Part shown: positions 8,385 through 17,997 of the stretch, in pieces
Position numbering within the stretch: the stretch's first letter is position 1
Layout of the letters: the number at the start of each line of letters is the position of its first letter
Notes under the pieces: model-generated
The model's database searches: none
The model's input: only the letters and a program-made list of their open reading frames with translations
Told to the model about the DNA's origin: nothing
NCBI RefSeq assembly: GCF_000799075.1
Contig: NZ_JTLI01000014.1
Coordinates: forward strand, 62,001 to 126,000
DNA length: 64,000 nucleotides
From: Cetobacterium sp. ZOR0034
Lineage (GTDB): Bacteria; Fusobacteriota; Fusobacteriia; Fusobacteriales; Fusobacteriaceae
Direction of reading: 5' to 3'
Position numbers and translations under genes: made by a program

Positions 8385-8416
8385 AAAAAATAAAAAAGAG
8401 GAGTTAATACTCCTCT
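8385..8416 (-). terminator. Terminator overlapping the iclR stop codon
   Basis: On the reverse strand, stem AGAGGAG (8416-8410), loop TATTAA (8409-8404), CTCCTCT (8403-8397), then TTTTTATTTTTT. The TAA stop of iclR lies inside the hairpin loop. Confidence 0.8.
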
Positions 8417-9171
8417 CTTGCTCCTAATTCGAACGATATTTTTTTACTCATAGCTACCATCTTCGGTGCCAGATGCGGAAGAATATGCATCATTTTCTCC
8501 CTTGTAGCCATTATCGATGCAGTTCCTACAAATTCATTATTAACCTTAAAAATTGGAACTGAAATACAATATATTCCCAATTCTACTTCTGATCTCTCTA
8601 GAGAATAACCATCTTTTCTAATCTTGTAAATCTCTTCGATTAAAGTTTCTCTATCTATTATTGTACTATTAGTATATTTATATAATAAATCTTTATTAAA
8701 TATAACATCTATATTTACATCCTTAGAGTAAGCTAATGCTAACTTTCCAGAAGCTGATGCATTCAAAGGAATCTTAGTTACTGATGTACTTATTGTATAA
8801 TACATTGAATCAGACTGAACTCTATCAATTAACTTTAAATGCTCTCTTTTAAAAATAAACAGATTTACTGTTACAGAAAACTCCTCTGATATGTTAACTA
8901 AATATTTATGTCCCACATTCTTTATCAAAACATCTTCATTTACAATAAAACTTTTCTCTATAAAAGCTGGTCCTAGTGAATAGTTACTATTTTTTTCACT
9001 CTGCTCTAAATATGAATTTTTTAAAAGTGTTGAAACAATTCCATGAACAGTACTTTTACTTAATCCAACCTTCTCACTAATCTCTTTTAGTGATAGTTCA
9101 TGAACTTCCTCATTAAAGCAATTCATTATATCTATTGCTCTTTGGATAGATTGTATAGTTTTTCCTTCCAT
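8404..9171 (-). CDS. IclR-family transcriptional regulator
   Basis: A 255-residue DNA-binding regulator. Residues 8-65 form the IclR winged helix (SLKEISEKVGLSKSTVHG, wing after LLKNSYLEQ). Residues about 75-250 form the effector-binding domain, with the usual ASASGKLALAY and RSEVELGIYCISVPIF segments. IclR proteins sense small carboxylates or aromatic compounds and repress or activate nearby catabolic genes. It follows cvfB by 11 bases, so it probably shares that transcript. The nearby glnN and the tyrosine phenol-lyase about 4 kb away are possible targets, but nothing in the sequence proves it. A GGGGA ribosome site precedes ATG. Confidence 0.88.
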   Translation of the reverse strand: MEGKTIQSIQRAIDIMNCFNEEVHELSLKEISEKVGLSKSTVHGIVSTLLKNSYLEQSEKNSNYSLGPAFIEKSFIVNEDVLIKNVGHKYLVNISEEFSVTVNLFIFKREHLKLIDRVQSDSMYYTISTSVTKIPLNASASGKLALAYSKDVNIDVIFNKDLLYKYTNSTIIDRETLIEEIYKIRKDGYSLERSEVELGIYCISVPIFKVNNEFVGTASIMATREKMMHILPHLAPKMVAMSKKISFELGAREEY

Positions 9172-9182
9172 AAAATCCCCTT

Positions 9183-10028
9183 TTATTTTAGTCTGAAGTA
9201 TCCTTCCTCTGTCTTCTCTACTTTACCTTCTTTTAATAGTCTTCCCATTGCTCTTTTAAACGCTTTTTTACTTATTCCAAAATATTCTTTTATAGCTTCT
9301 GGAGAACTGTCATCATTAAATCTAAAGTGAGTTTTTAATATTTTCATTTTACTTACTATTACTTCAGCATCTTTATCCATTTGAACAAAAGCTAACTCTC
9401 TCATTGCTAAATCTAACTTTCCATCTTCTCTAACTCTAATTACTCTTGCTTGAATCTCTTCTCCAACATTAAATTTTCTGAAACATTCACTATTAGGTAT
9501 AAGTCCAAAGTATCTATTATCTACTGCAACAAATATTCCAATTTCTGGATTGATTCTATAAACAGTACCTTCTACAAAATCATTTTTCTTGTAATCTTTA
9601 TTTGGCATTAGGAAGCTGTATATTTTCATAGTTGCAGATAATCTTCCTTTACTGTCTTCATATATACCAACTAAAACTTCATCACCTGGTTTTACGTCTC
9701 CATCCATTTGTGCGTAAGGTAATAATAACTCTTTCTTTAGTCCCCAATCTAAGAATGCTCCTAGTTTTTCGTTCATATCTGTTACATATAATTTCCCTAC
9801 TGTTCCAACTGTTAAAGCTGTCTTTCTAAATGTCGCTGTCAATCTATCTTCTGAATCTCTATAGATCATAACATCTATCTCATCACCTATATCTAACACT
9901 TTTCCTTCTAATTCATTGTTTGGTAGAAGAATGTTATCTTTTGCATCCCCTGTTCCTGCATCTAAATGTGCACCTTTACTACTGAAGTTGTTAATCTTCA
10001 TCGTTTGTCTTTTTCCTACTTTTATCAT
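9183..10028 (-). CDS. cvfB: CvfB/YitL-type S1-domain RNA-binding protein
   Basis: A 281-residue protein with the CvfB layout: three tandem S1-like beta-barrel domains (about 5-65, 68-135 and 145-210; for example LGAFLDWGLKKELLLPYAQM and GTVYRINPEIGIFVAVDN) followed by a C-terminal winged helix (about 220-280, FGISKKAFKRAMGRLLKEGKV). CvfB binds RNA and affects virulence and regulation in staphylococci; its precise role is unsettled. The start has GAGAGG close upstream. The gene lies 21 bases after the XRE regulator and 11 before iclR, so the three probably form one regulatory operon. Confidence 0.86.
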   Translation of the reverse strand: MIKVGKRQTMKINNFSSKGAHLDAGTGDAKDNILLPNNELEGKVLDIGDEIDVMIYRDSEDRLTATFRKTALTVGTVGKLYVTDMNEKLGAFLDWGLKKELLLPYAQMDGDVKPGDEVLVGIYEDSKGRLSATMKIYSFLMPNKDYKKNDFVEGTVYRINPEIGIFVAVDNRYFGLIPNSECFRKFNVGEEIQARVIRVREDGKLDLAMRELAFVQMDKDAEVIVSKMKILKTHFRFNDDSSPEAIKEYFGISKKAFKRAMGRLLKEGKVEKTEEGYFRLK

Positions 10029-10049
10029 TTCGCCTCTCTCCTTACTATT

Positions 10050-11282
10050 TTACTCCAAATAGTTTCTAAATAAATTAAATTTTTCATCCAATTTATGGGG
10101 ATAATTTTTATAGTAATATTGTAATAATGTTACTACTGGTTTATAATCCTCATAATTTTTTAATATTCTTAAATACTCTTCCTCTATGCTCAATAAAGAG
10201 TAATAATCACTTTTTTCAAAACTGATAAATAACTTATTAATTATCTCCGTAACTTGATTCAAAGGAACGTCAATTCCTTTTCCTATTATTAAAGCTTCAA
10301 TATAATATTTTTTCGCTTCATTTTTTTTATTCAAGATATCTGCAATCTTACCTAAATTATATAAAAGTATAAATTTCTTTCTGTTTTCATTTTCCAATTT
10401 ACGTTCATGAATCCTTTTTAATCTCAAATAAATAACTTTCAACTCATCATTTTTTAAACTTTTTATCAAAATTTCACTTAATTTATATAAAATCTCTAAT
10501 TTAAATTCTAAATCTAAAGCTTGTTTAAAAACTTCATTATATATTTTTATAGATTTCTCTAACGAATCTAGTGTGGAAATCTCTATTAAAATTTTTAAAT
10601 AATTATTTTTTGTGTCACTATTTTTTAAATTTTTTAAAATTCCTTTTATTATATCTTCTAACTCTATCGAATCAATAGTTCCCATTCTATATTTCGAATA
10701 CAAATAAAGATAATATATCTCATTTATTTTTTTTAATTTTTTTATGTCCTCTTCATATTTTTCAAAAAGTAATATTATTATCTCATACTTTTTATATTTT
10801 TCACACAAATTTAAAAAAATTATAAATTCTTGTTCATATTTTTTTATTTCAGATACTCGTTGAAATAATTTTCCATACATTTTTCTTGCTTCATCTTGAA
10901 GATCTAATCTTAAATAGAATCTACTTAAATCGAGAATCATTTTTATTTGATCAGCGATATTTAATTTTAAGATTGCTTCCTCTATCAACCATTTATTTTC
11001 TATAATCCCCGTTTTTAAAATTCCATCTAAATATCTCTTAGCTTTAACTTCAGAACTCTCAATAAATTCCTCATAAGTTAATTCTAATTTTTCTCCTTTT
11101 TTCTCTAAAATTTCATTCAAATTTTTGTAGAAAATAAAACTCATTCTTTTACTTAAAACTTTTTTACCACTTTCAACCATTCCTAAATAAGTTTTAGAAA
11201 CTATATTTTTTGTTAATTCCTCTTGTTTTATTTTATAATGTTTTCTATACTTTAATATCTTTTCCCCTGGCGATAAAAACAT
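10050..11282 (-). CDS. XRE-type HTH regulator with long helical-repeat C terminus
   Basis: A 410-residue protein that begins with a Cro/C1-type helix-turn-helix (about 5-60, EKILKYRKHYKIKQEELT, then TYLGMVESGKK). The remaining roughly 330 residues are Lys/Glu/Leu/Ile-rich alpha-helix with repeating Tyr pairs resembling degenerate tetratricopeptide repeats. The arrangement matches RRNPP-type peptide-sensing regulators of low-GC bacteria, but no cognate peptide gene is visible beside it. GGGGGAG lies 6 bases before ATG, and a TATAAT at 11317-11322 gives a plausible -10. Calling it a peptide sensor is inference; an HTH plus TPR-like regulator is what the sequence shows. Confidence 0.65.
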   Translation of the reverse strand: MFLSPGEKILKYRKHYKIKQEELTKNIVSKTYLGMVESGKKVLSKRMSFIFYKNLNEILEKKGEKLELTYEEFIESSEVKAKRYLDGILKTGIIENKWLIEEAILKLNIADQIKMILDLSRFYLRLDLQDEARKMYGKLFQRVSEIKKYEQEFIIFLNLCEKYKKYEIIILLFEKYEEDIKKLKKINEIYYLYLYSKYRMGTIDSIELEDIIKGILKNLKNSDTKNNYLKILIEISTLDSLEKSIKIYNEVFKQALDLEFKLEILYKLSEILIKSLKNDELKVIYLRLKRIHERKLENENRKKFILLYNLGKIADILNKKNEAKKYYIEALIIGKGIDVPLNQVTEIINKLFISFEKSDYYSLLSIEEEYLRILKNYEDYKPVVTLLQYYYKNYPHKLDEKFNLFRNYLE

Positions 11283-11345
11283 AGATATCTCCCCCTAAAA
11301 ATAAAAAAAGCTGTTTATTATAGAGTATCAAATTTTCCATATTTT

Positions 11346-11391
11346 TACAATAAAAAATACCCTAGATTGATATACTCAATCTAAGGTATTT
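11346..11391 (-). terminator. Terminator after the AGCS symporter gene
   Basis: Reverse strand: arms AAATACCTTAGATTGA (11391-11376) and TCAATCTAGGGTATTT (11370-11355), one wobble or mismatch, five-base loop, then TTTTTTATT. It starts 5 bases after the symporter stop codon. Confidence 0.85.
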
Positions 11392-11395
11392 AAAT

Positions 11396-12928
11396 TTATT
11401 TTTCTTCTAAAACCTTATTTTCATTTTTTATATAGACTCTTTCATAATCTTTTAAAGAATCTAAAGCAATTTTTGACATAGGAACTATCGCTATTATATT
11501 AAATACTGTCATTAACGCAACTCCTAAATCTCCTAATTCCCACACAAATAAATACTGCGCCATCCCTCCAACAAACATCATTACAAGTGCAAATATTTTA
11601 TAAGCATCCTGTGCTTTCATATTATCACCAAATAAAAAAGCCACATTAGACCTTGCATAAAATAATATTCCTAAAAAAGTACTAAAACTAAATAAAAACA
11701 ATATTAAAGCAACTAAAGGTGTCCCTATACTTCCAATATGATAGTCCATACAACTTTGTAATAGATCCATTCCCATCTTTCCATCTCTTACAGCTGCTGG
11801 AGCTAAAAGCATCGTAAAAGCTGTACAACTACATATAACTAAAGTATCTATAAAAACTCCTAAAGCTTGTATTAATCCTTGTTGTGCTGGATGTTCAACG
11901 TCTGCAGCTGCGGCTGCACATGGTGCTGATCCACTTCCTGCTTCATTGGAAAATAAACCCCTCTTAACTCCCTGCATTAATACCGCTCCAAATCCTCCCG
12001 CTGCTATTTGTCTTCCACCAAAAGCTTCCTCAAATATTTCTAAAAACATTCCTGGAACTGAACCAATATTTTTTATCAAAATAAATAGTGTCAATGTAAA
12101 ATATAAAATTGCCATAATGGGAACTAATTTATTTAAAACTTCTGCTATTTTATCTTTTCGTCCTTTTCCAAATAAAACTATTGTTCCTAAAACTGTCATT
12201 CCGATAGAAGTGTATAGAGGTGACAATCCAAATGCATTACTAAAAGATTCCGATACTGAATTCGATACTATCTGAGTTATTCCTACCCAAGTTATCAATC
12301 CTGATATTGCGAATAAAATTCCACACAGTTTAAAATTTGAAGTTCTTTTATAGTATTTTTTCTTATTTTTATCTATAACATCTGACTCTAAAATAATATT
12401 AGTTTCAAACGGATCACTATTTTTGGCCTCTACCACTACCTCCATTCTATTCATAAAGTATGCTGGACCACCTCTCCATCCACCATACAAAGGATCTTTC
12501 TCTTTATATATCTGTGCGAGAGTACTTTCTATAAAAGCAGTATTAGAAACTATTATAGCTGCTACCCACATCCAAAATATTGCTCCTGGACCACCGAAAG
12601 ATACAGCCGCTACAACACCAGCCAAATTACCCATTCCAACCCTTGAAGCTGTTGCTATAAAAAGTGCTTGTAACCCCGAAATTGCTTCTTTATCATCTTT
12701 AGCTTTACTTTTTAATACTATTCTAATCATTTCTGGAAATAATCTAAATGATAACATTTTAGTTTTTATACAATAATATATTCCTGTAGGAATCAACATT
12801 AAAACTAATAAACTTAATCCTATATTCGTTTCTCCAACATTAAAAAGAATAATATCTCCCCATAAAAAACCATTAAGAGCACTCACTGCCGTTTTCAATG
12901 GTGATAATAACATGTCTATAAACCCCAT
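11396..12928 (-). CDS. AGCS-family sodium:amino acid symporter
   Basis: A 510-residue inner-membrane carrier of the alanine/glycine:cation symporter family. Signature blocks are present: GNLAGVVAAVSFGGPGAIFW near residue 97, GGPAYFMN near 154 and SNEAGSGSAPCAAAAADVEH near 320; there are about 11 membrane segments. A hydrophilic insert at about 163-200 (rich in Lys, Asn and Asp) makes it longer than the usual 450-480 residues. AGGAGG is 5 bases before ATG. It lies about 100 bases downstream of tyrosine phenol-lyase, past an intercistronic hairpin. I infer import of tyrosine, serine or alanine for that pathway; substrate identity is not determined. Confidence 0.85.
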   Translation of the reverse strand: MGFIDMLLSPLKTAVSALNGFLWGDIILFNVGETNIGLSLLVLMLIPTGIYYCIKTKMLSFRLFPEMIRIVLKSKAKDDKEAISGLQALFIATASRVGMGNLAGVVAAVSFGGPGAIFWMWVAAIIVSNTAFIESTLAQIYKEKDPLYGGWRGGPAYFMNRMEVVVEAKNSDPFETNIILESDVIDKNKKKYYKRTSNFKLCGILFAISGLITWVGITQIVSNSVSESFSNAFGLSPLYTSIGMTVLGTIVLFGKGRKDKIAEVLNKLVPIMAILYFTLTLFILIKNIGSVPGMFLEIFEEAFGGRQIAAGGFGAVLMQGVKRGLFSNEAGSGSAPCAAAAADVEHPAQQGLIQALGVFIDTLVICSCTAFTMLLAPAAVRDGKMGMDLLQSCMDYHIGSIGTPLVALILFLFSFSTFLGILFYARSNVAFLFGDNMKAQDAYKIFALVMMFVGGMAQYLFVWELGDLGVALMTVFNIIAIVPMSKIALDSLKDYERVYIKNENKVLEEK

Positions 12929-12982
12929 ATGTACCTCCTATTTTTTAATTTTAGTAGAAAGTTTTATGTAGGTATTTATATT

Positions 12983-13014
12983 AAAATATCCTAAAGTTGC
13001 CCTTAGGATATTTT
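12983..13014 (-). terminator. Hairpin between tyrosine phenol-lyase and the symporter
   Basis: Reverse strand: perfect 12-bp arms AAAATATCCTAA (13014-13003) and TTAGGATATTTT (12994-12983), 8-base loop. The T-run is short, so it probably terminates only part of the transcripts and lets some continue into the symporter gene. Confidence 0.65.
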
Positions 13015-13026
13015 AATTGCTGTTAT

Positions 13027-14415
<1,389 letters not shown>

Positions 14416-14441
14416 TCATTTATTTTTTCTTGTTGATATCA

Positions 14442-14470
14442 TATATACTTCATTTTCTTTTTTATGTCAA
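14442..14470 (-). promoter_or_regulatory. Promoter of tyrosine phenol-lyase
   Basis: Reverse strand: TTGACA (14470-14465), 17 bases, TATATA (14447-14442), giving a leader of about 30 bases with GAGGAGG just before the start codon. Confidence 0.72.
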
Positions 14471-14830
14471 TAATTCTCATTTTAGAACATATATAGTAGT
14501 TAAAAATATATTTTTCATTATAACTCCAAAAAAAAATCTTTGATTATATTTAAAATAAACCTTTTTATGGTTTTTTTGTGTAAAAGTAGTATTTCTTTCT
14601 CTTTCTAATTTCACATAAAAATAATTCTTCTTATTTATAATGATTTAATTTTTAAAAATAAAAAAAATTTATTTTTATTTTTTATATAAATTTTAGTGAA
14701 AAAATAAATTAATTTCATTTTTTTATTTTTTATTTTTTTCAAACCTTTTAAGGGTTTATTTTTTGCAAAATTTGATTTTTGTATAATCTTTATGGTAAAC
14801 TCCTACTATATTTAATATCTAGGAGGAAGC
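14471..14830. other. AT-rich divergent intergenic region, no gene seen
   Basis: About 360 bases of A/T tracts with no credible open frame. Two similar weak hairpins of the form AAACC-loop-GGTTT plus a T-run occur on the forward strand, at 14557-14577 and 14741-14764. A TATAAT at 14782-14787 is a likely -10 for the lysine exporter genes, with a poor -35, and AGGAGG lies just before the start at 14831. Curved or regulatory DNA is possible; nothing else is supported. Confidence 0.5.
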
Positions 14831-15109
14831 ATGGTAAGAATTTTATTTTATATTTTCATTATAAGCTGTGGTTTTTTATTGAGTAAATACCAATTAATAC
14901 CTTTAAAATTAAAGATGAAAACTGCTATTTTACAATCATTTTCTCTTTTCTTTTTATTAGGAGTTATGGGGTATAAAATTGGTAGTGATAACAAAATTAT
15001 AAAAGAATTTCCAAATCTTGGATTACAAGCTATTGTTATTGCATTTTTCTCTATTTTAGGAAGTATTTTTATTACTAAATTTTTCTTCAGAAAAAGAGGT
15101 GACAAATAG
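14831..15109 (+). CDS. LysO N-terminal half (split lysine exporter subunit)
   Basis: A 92-residue membrane protein with three hydrophobic segments (about 1-16, 28-45 and 60-82). It corresponds to the first part of the E. coli lysine exporter LysO (YbjE, DUF340), which is a single chain of about 300 residues. Here the remaining part is a separate frame that starts directly at the next base after this stop codon (TAG then ATG). AGGAGG precedes the ATG. The conserved junction and intact ribosome sites argue for a genuine two-subunit form and not a frameshift. The role, export of excess L-lysine, is inferred from the family. Confidence 0.72.
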   Translation: MVRILFYIFIISCGFLLSKYQLIPLKLKMKTAILQSFSLFFLLGVMGYKIGSDNKIIKEFPNLGLQAIVIAFFSILGSIFITKFFFRKRGDK

Positions 15110-15709
15110 ATGCTAGGAATTTGTTTATCAATTATTTTTGGAGTTATTATAGGATTATTTTTTCAAACTCCATTTTTATCTAATTCATCAGATACTTTTA
15201 TCGATTTAGGTCTCTGCTTACTTTTATTTTTTGTTGGAATCGATATTGGAAATAATTCTTCTGTATTTTCTAATTTAAAAAAATATGGTAAAAAAATATG
15301 GCTTCTTCCTATCTCCACAATTTTAGGTTCTCTTTTAGGTGGAGTTATTGGTTCTTTATTTCTTCCCATCTCTATTGGAGAAAGCCTTGCTGTTTCTTCT
15401 GGTCTTGGTTGGTACTCTCTATCGGCCATTGAATTAACTAAAATAAGTCCTGAACTTGGAAGTGTTGCCTTTTTAAGTAATGTTTTTAGAGAAGTTCTTG
15501 CAATTTTAACAATTCCTCTTATTGCTAAATTCATTGGAAGTTTTGAATCTATATCTACAGCTGGTGCTACAGCTATGGATACTCTTCTTCCTGTTATAAA
15601 TAAAAGTAATAGTTCTGATATATCTGTTATCGCATTTTTTTCAGGCGTTGTTCTGACTACATCAGTACCTCTACTAGTTCCATTAATTGTAAATATATTT
15701 AAATTATAA
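15110..15709 (+). CDS. LysO C-terminal half (lysine exporter)
   Basis: A 199-residue membrane protein matching the larger C-terminal part of LysO. It has LLLFFVGIDIGNN near residue 37, SGLGWYSLSAIELTK near 95, SNVFREVLAI near 123 and GATAMDTLLPVI near 155, each with an E. coli LysO counterpart (for example GFGWYSLSG and GATSMDFTLPV). It has about six membrane segments. It begins immediately after the stop codon of the 92-residue partner, with an internal AGAGGTGA ribosome site, so the two are co-translated and probably assemble as one exporter. A bidirectional terminator follows at once. Confidence 0.8.
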   Translation: MLGICLSIIFGVIIGLFFQTPFLSNSSDTFIDLGLCLLLFFVGIDIGNNSSVFSNLKKYGKKIWLLPISTILGSLLGGVIGSLFLPISIGESLAVSSGLGWYSLSAIELTKISPELGSVAFLSNVFREVLAILTIPLIAKFIGSFESISTAGATAMDTLLPVINKSNSSDISVIAFFSGVVLTTSVPLLVPLIVNIFKL

Positions 15710-15738
15710 AAGGACATGAATTTCATGTCCTTTTAAAA
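15708..15738. terminator. Bidirectional terminator after lysO
   Basis: A 13-bp perfect stem, AAAAGGACATGAA (15708-15720) with TTCATGTCCTTTT (15722-15734). It overlaps the ends of both convergent genes (the lysO half and the lipase-like gene). Confidence 0.82.
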
Positions 15739-17253
15739 TAATATCAAATCATAAATATCTTGTATTCTGTATGGACTTGGTAGCTTCATTTTCAAATTCT
15801 CCCATACTCTTGTAAAAGTCTGTTGATCCATATCTTTTAATTGATTGTATGCTTGTGATTTATATAAAATATCATCACCACATTTTTTTATTGCATTCAA
15901 AATCTCTGTCTTTATCTTCTTAAAATTACTATCTGTCATTGGAACTAAACTATAATAATCTGCAAGCAACTCTCTTTCAACACAGTATTCCAATGTTAAA
16001 ATCTTTCTAATTATAGTTCCTAAATATCCAATCGACAGATTTTTACTAAACATCCCAATACGTTCTCCCTCAACTTCAATGAAAGGTAAGAAAATATCTT
16101 GATAATGATAATCTTGAACTGACTTAGTAAAAAATAAAAAATTAGAAAAAATAGTTTTCTTCCTCACTTCTTTTCTCAAAAAATATTTATCAACTTGATA
16201 AACTGCTCCTATATGAGGAAAAAGTGAAACTGTCAAATCCTCAGAATGACAAAAATTAACAATATTTTCTTCATAAACTTTATTTGTTTTTATTCTTCTT
16301 ATAAAATAATCAGCCTGATAAAGTTCCTCTGTTAAATTATCAACTTTAAACAAGGCATTAAACACTTTATTATTATCAAGCAATCTATTTTTTGTATCTA
16401 CAGATACTTTTCCCAATAGATTTTCAAACTTAGTACTTTTTACAAAACTTTTTACAAAGCTTTCATCAATTTGAGGTGTTACTTCTATATTCCCTGTCAA
16501 TAATAAAGTATTGTTATCTTTTATCACTTTACCTTTTTTTAGTTCTTTCAAAAAGAATGATAAATATTCATTCTTAAACTCTAAAAAATATTGCCTCTCT
16601 ATATCATCTAAATTTAATTTATCTAGTATTTTATCATAATTAAAGAAATCCAAAAGATTTATTATTCCATCTCTATTGATTCCTACAGCATTCCAAGTAC
16701 AAGTATACGGAATAAATCCTCTCTCCTTATCTACCATGATACTTACAAATTGAGCTATCCCTCCACCCAGAGAGTGACCAGTAATAGATATTTTCTCTTT
16801 AGGAATTTTAAACTCGTCATAAAGTTTATTAAAAACTTCTAGCCCATCATAAAATTGCTTCGGTTTTACACCCAAACCTATTTTCAAATCGTTTTCTATA
16901 AAATCTTTGTATGCATCCTCCAAAGGATATTTCTCACTTCCTCTATAAGAGATAACATATCTATCATATTTTGTATTTTTAAAAACTACACTATAAAAAC
17001 CTGTTGAATTTTTATCCAGATCTGAAGCTCTTTTACTTTCTACATAGAATATCTCCCAATTTGGAAGAATCTCTTTAAAAAAATCATAAAACAAATATCT
17101 TGTTTTTGAATTTGAAAAATAGAAACCATCGCTATCTAATTTTAATGAATCGTTCTCTCTGTAAATTTGATTTAAATTTTTTTTATAATCCTCTTGTGAA
17201 AAATTACAATAAGAGAGTACACTAAGCAATAGATAATCTTTCGCTCTTTGCAT
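15733..17253 (-). CDS. Lipase-like alpha/beta hydrolase
   Basis: A 506-residue protein with a class 3 lipase-type core in its first half: the nucleophile elbow GHSLGGG (about residue 160) follows a VISYRGSE segment that would form the oxyanion region. It resembles the Mbeg1-like/DUF2974 hydrolases of low-GC bacteria. The second half, rich in Lys, Asp and Phe, has no recognised domain. No signal peptide is visible, so it looks cytoplasmic. The start is the ATG at 17253, with GGGAG 7 bases upstream; a TTG at 17271 is rejected. It ends the pgpH operon, 19 bases after dgkA-PAP2, and may act on lipids there; the substrate is unknown. Confidence 0.7.
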   Translation of the reverse strand: MQRAKDYLLLSVLSYCNFSQEDYKKNLNQIYRENDSLKLDSDGFYFSNSKTRYLFYDFFKEILPNWEIFYVESKRASDLDKNSTGFYSVVFKNTKYDRYVISYRGSEKYPLEDAYKDFIENDLKIGLGVKPKQFYDGLEVFNKLYDEFKIPKEKISITGHSLGGGIAQFVSIMVDKERGFIPYTCTWNAVGINRDGIINLLDFFNYDKILDKLNLDDIERQYFLEFKNEYLSFFLKELKKGKVIKDNNTLLLTGNIEVTPQIDESFVKSFVKSTKFENLLGKVSVDTKNRLLDNNKVFNALFKVDNLTEELYQADYFIRRIKTNKVYEENIVNFCHSEDLTVSLFPHIGAVYQVDKYFLRKEVRKKTIFSNFLFFTKSVQDYHYQDIFLPFIEVEGERIGMFSKNLSIGYLGTIIRKILTLEYCVERELLADYYSLVPMTDSNFKKIKTEILNAIKKCGDDILYKSQAYNQLKDMDQQTFTRVWENLKMKLPSPYRIQDIYDLILF

Positions 17254-17272
17254 TATACCACTCCCAAACAAT

Positions 17273-17983
17273 CTAAATTTTTAATAATGATAGGAATAGA
17301 TAAGTTACTCCCATTCCTAGTACTGCCCCTATAAGGGTTTCCAATACAGTATGTATCTTTCCTTCAACTCTTGACTGTAGTACTAAAATTAAAAGAAAAA
17401 GCGAAAGATAAAAAATTCTAACATCATCTGTTAAAAAGAATATTCCTACAAAGAGTGCACCACCTAAAGCACTATGACCACTAGGTATTCCTCCTCTTAA
17501 AGGAGTTCCTTTTTTAAAAAAACTTTTTATTGTAATTACCAATATAACTAAAAAAATCAATATAAAAACAATTACATTAGCATATGATTCTTTTAGTAAA
17601 TCGAAAAAATTTGCAAACTCTCCCGCTATTCTTTTATGAAATACTAAATATCCAACTATTAAAGCATTTGTTGCTGCTATAAAAACAGCACCCGCTCCAA
17701 CATCTTTTGCTCTCTTGGCCAAAAGATTATAGTCTGGACAAACTAAATCTACAAAACTTTCAATCGCTGTATTTAATAATTCTGCCGCTAAAACTAGGGA
17801 CATACTAATTGATAACACAATTAACTCCATTCTACTAACACCTAAAAATATTGAAATCATCAAAACTAATATTGTACAAAAAGCATGAAACTTCATATTT
17901 CTCTCTGTTCTAATTGTCTCTATTATCCCTTCAATTGCAACATTAAAACTTTGTGTTACATCCTGTTTAGTCCCTTTTTTCAT
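17273..17983 (-). CDS. Diacylglycerol/undecaprenol kinase fused to PAP2 phosphatase
   Basis: A 236-residue inner-membrane protein with two enzymes in one chain. Residues about 8-115 are a DgkA/UdpK-type kinase (RTERNMKFH, AAELLNTAIESFVDLV, AKDVGAGAVF). Residues about 130-236 are a PAP2 phosphatase (KKGTPLRGGIPSGHSA with the phosphatase Ser-Gly-His, then SRVEGKIHT with its Arg and His). Together they could phosphorylate and dephosphorylate undecaprenol or diacylglycerol, recycling lipid carriers. The start is the ATG at 17983, 6 bases after GGGAGG; an ATG at 17989 lies too close. It sits 14 bases after ybeY, the neighbour order known from Firmicutes. Confidence 0.85.
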   Translation of the reverse strand: MKKGTKQDVTQSFNVAIEGIIETIRTERNMKFHAFCTILVLMISIFLGVSRMELIVLSISMSLVLAAELLNTAIESFVDLVCPDYNLLAKRAKDVGAGAVFIAATNALIVGYLVFHKRIAGEFANFFDLLKESYANVIVFILIFLVILVITIKSFFKKGTPLRGGIPSGHSALGGALFVGIFFLTDDVRIFYLSLFLLILVLQSRVEGKIHTVLETLIGAVLGMGVTYLFLSLLKI

Positions 17984-17997
17984 AAGCATCCTCCCGT

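Noticed and set aside
14848-15726. Reverse-strand frames opposite the lysO halves
   Set aside because: They mirror the membrane protein frames, lack ribosome sites, and the forward frames match LysO.
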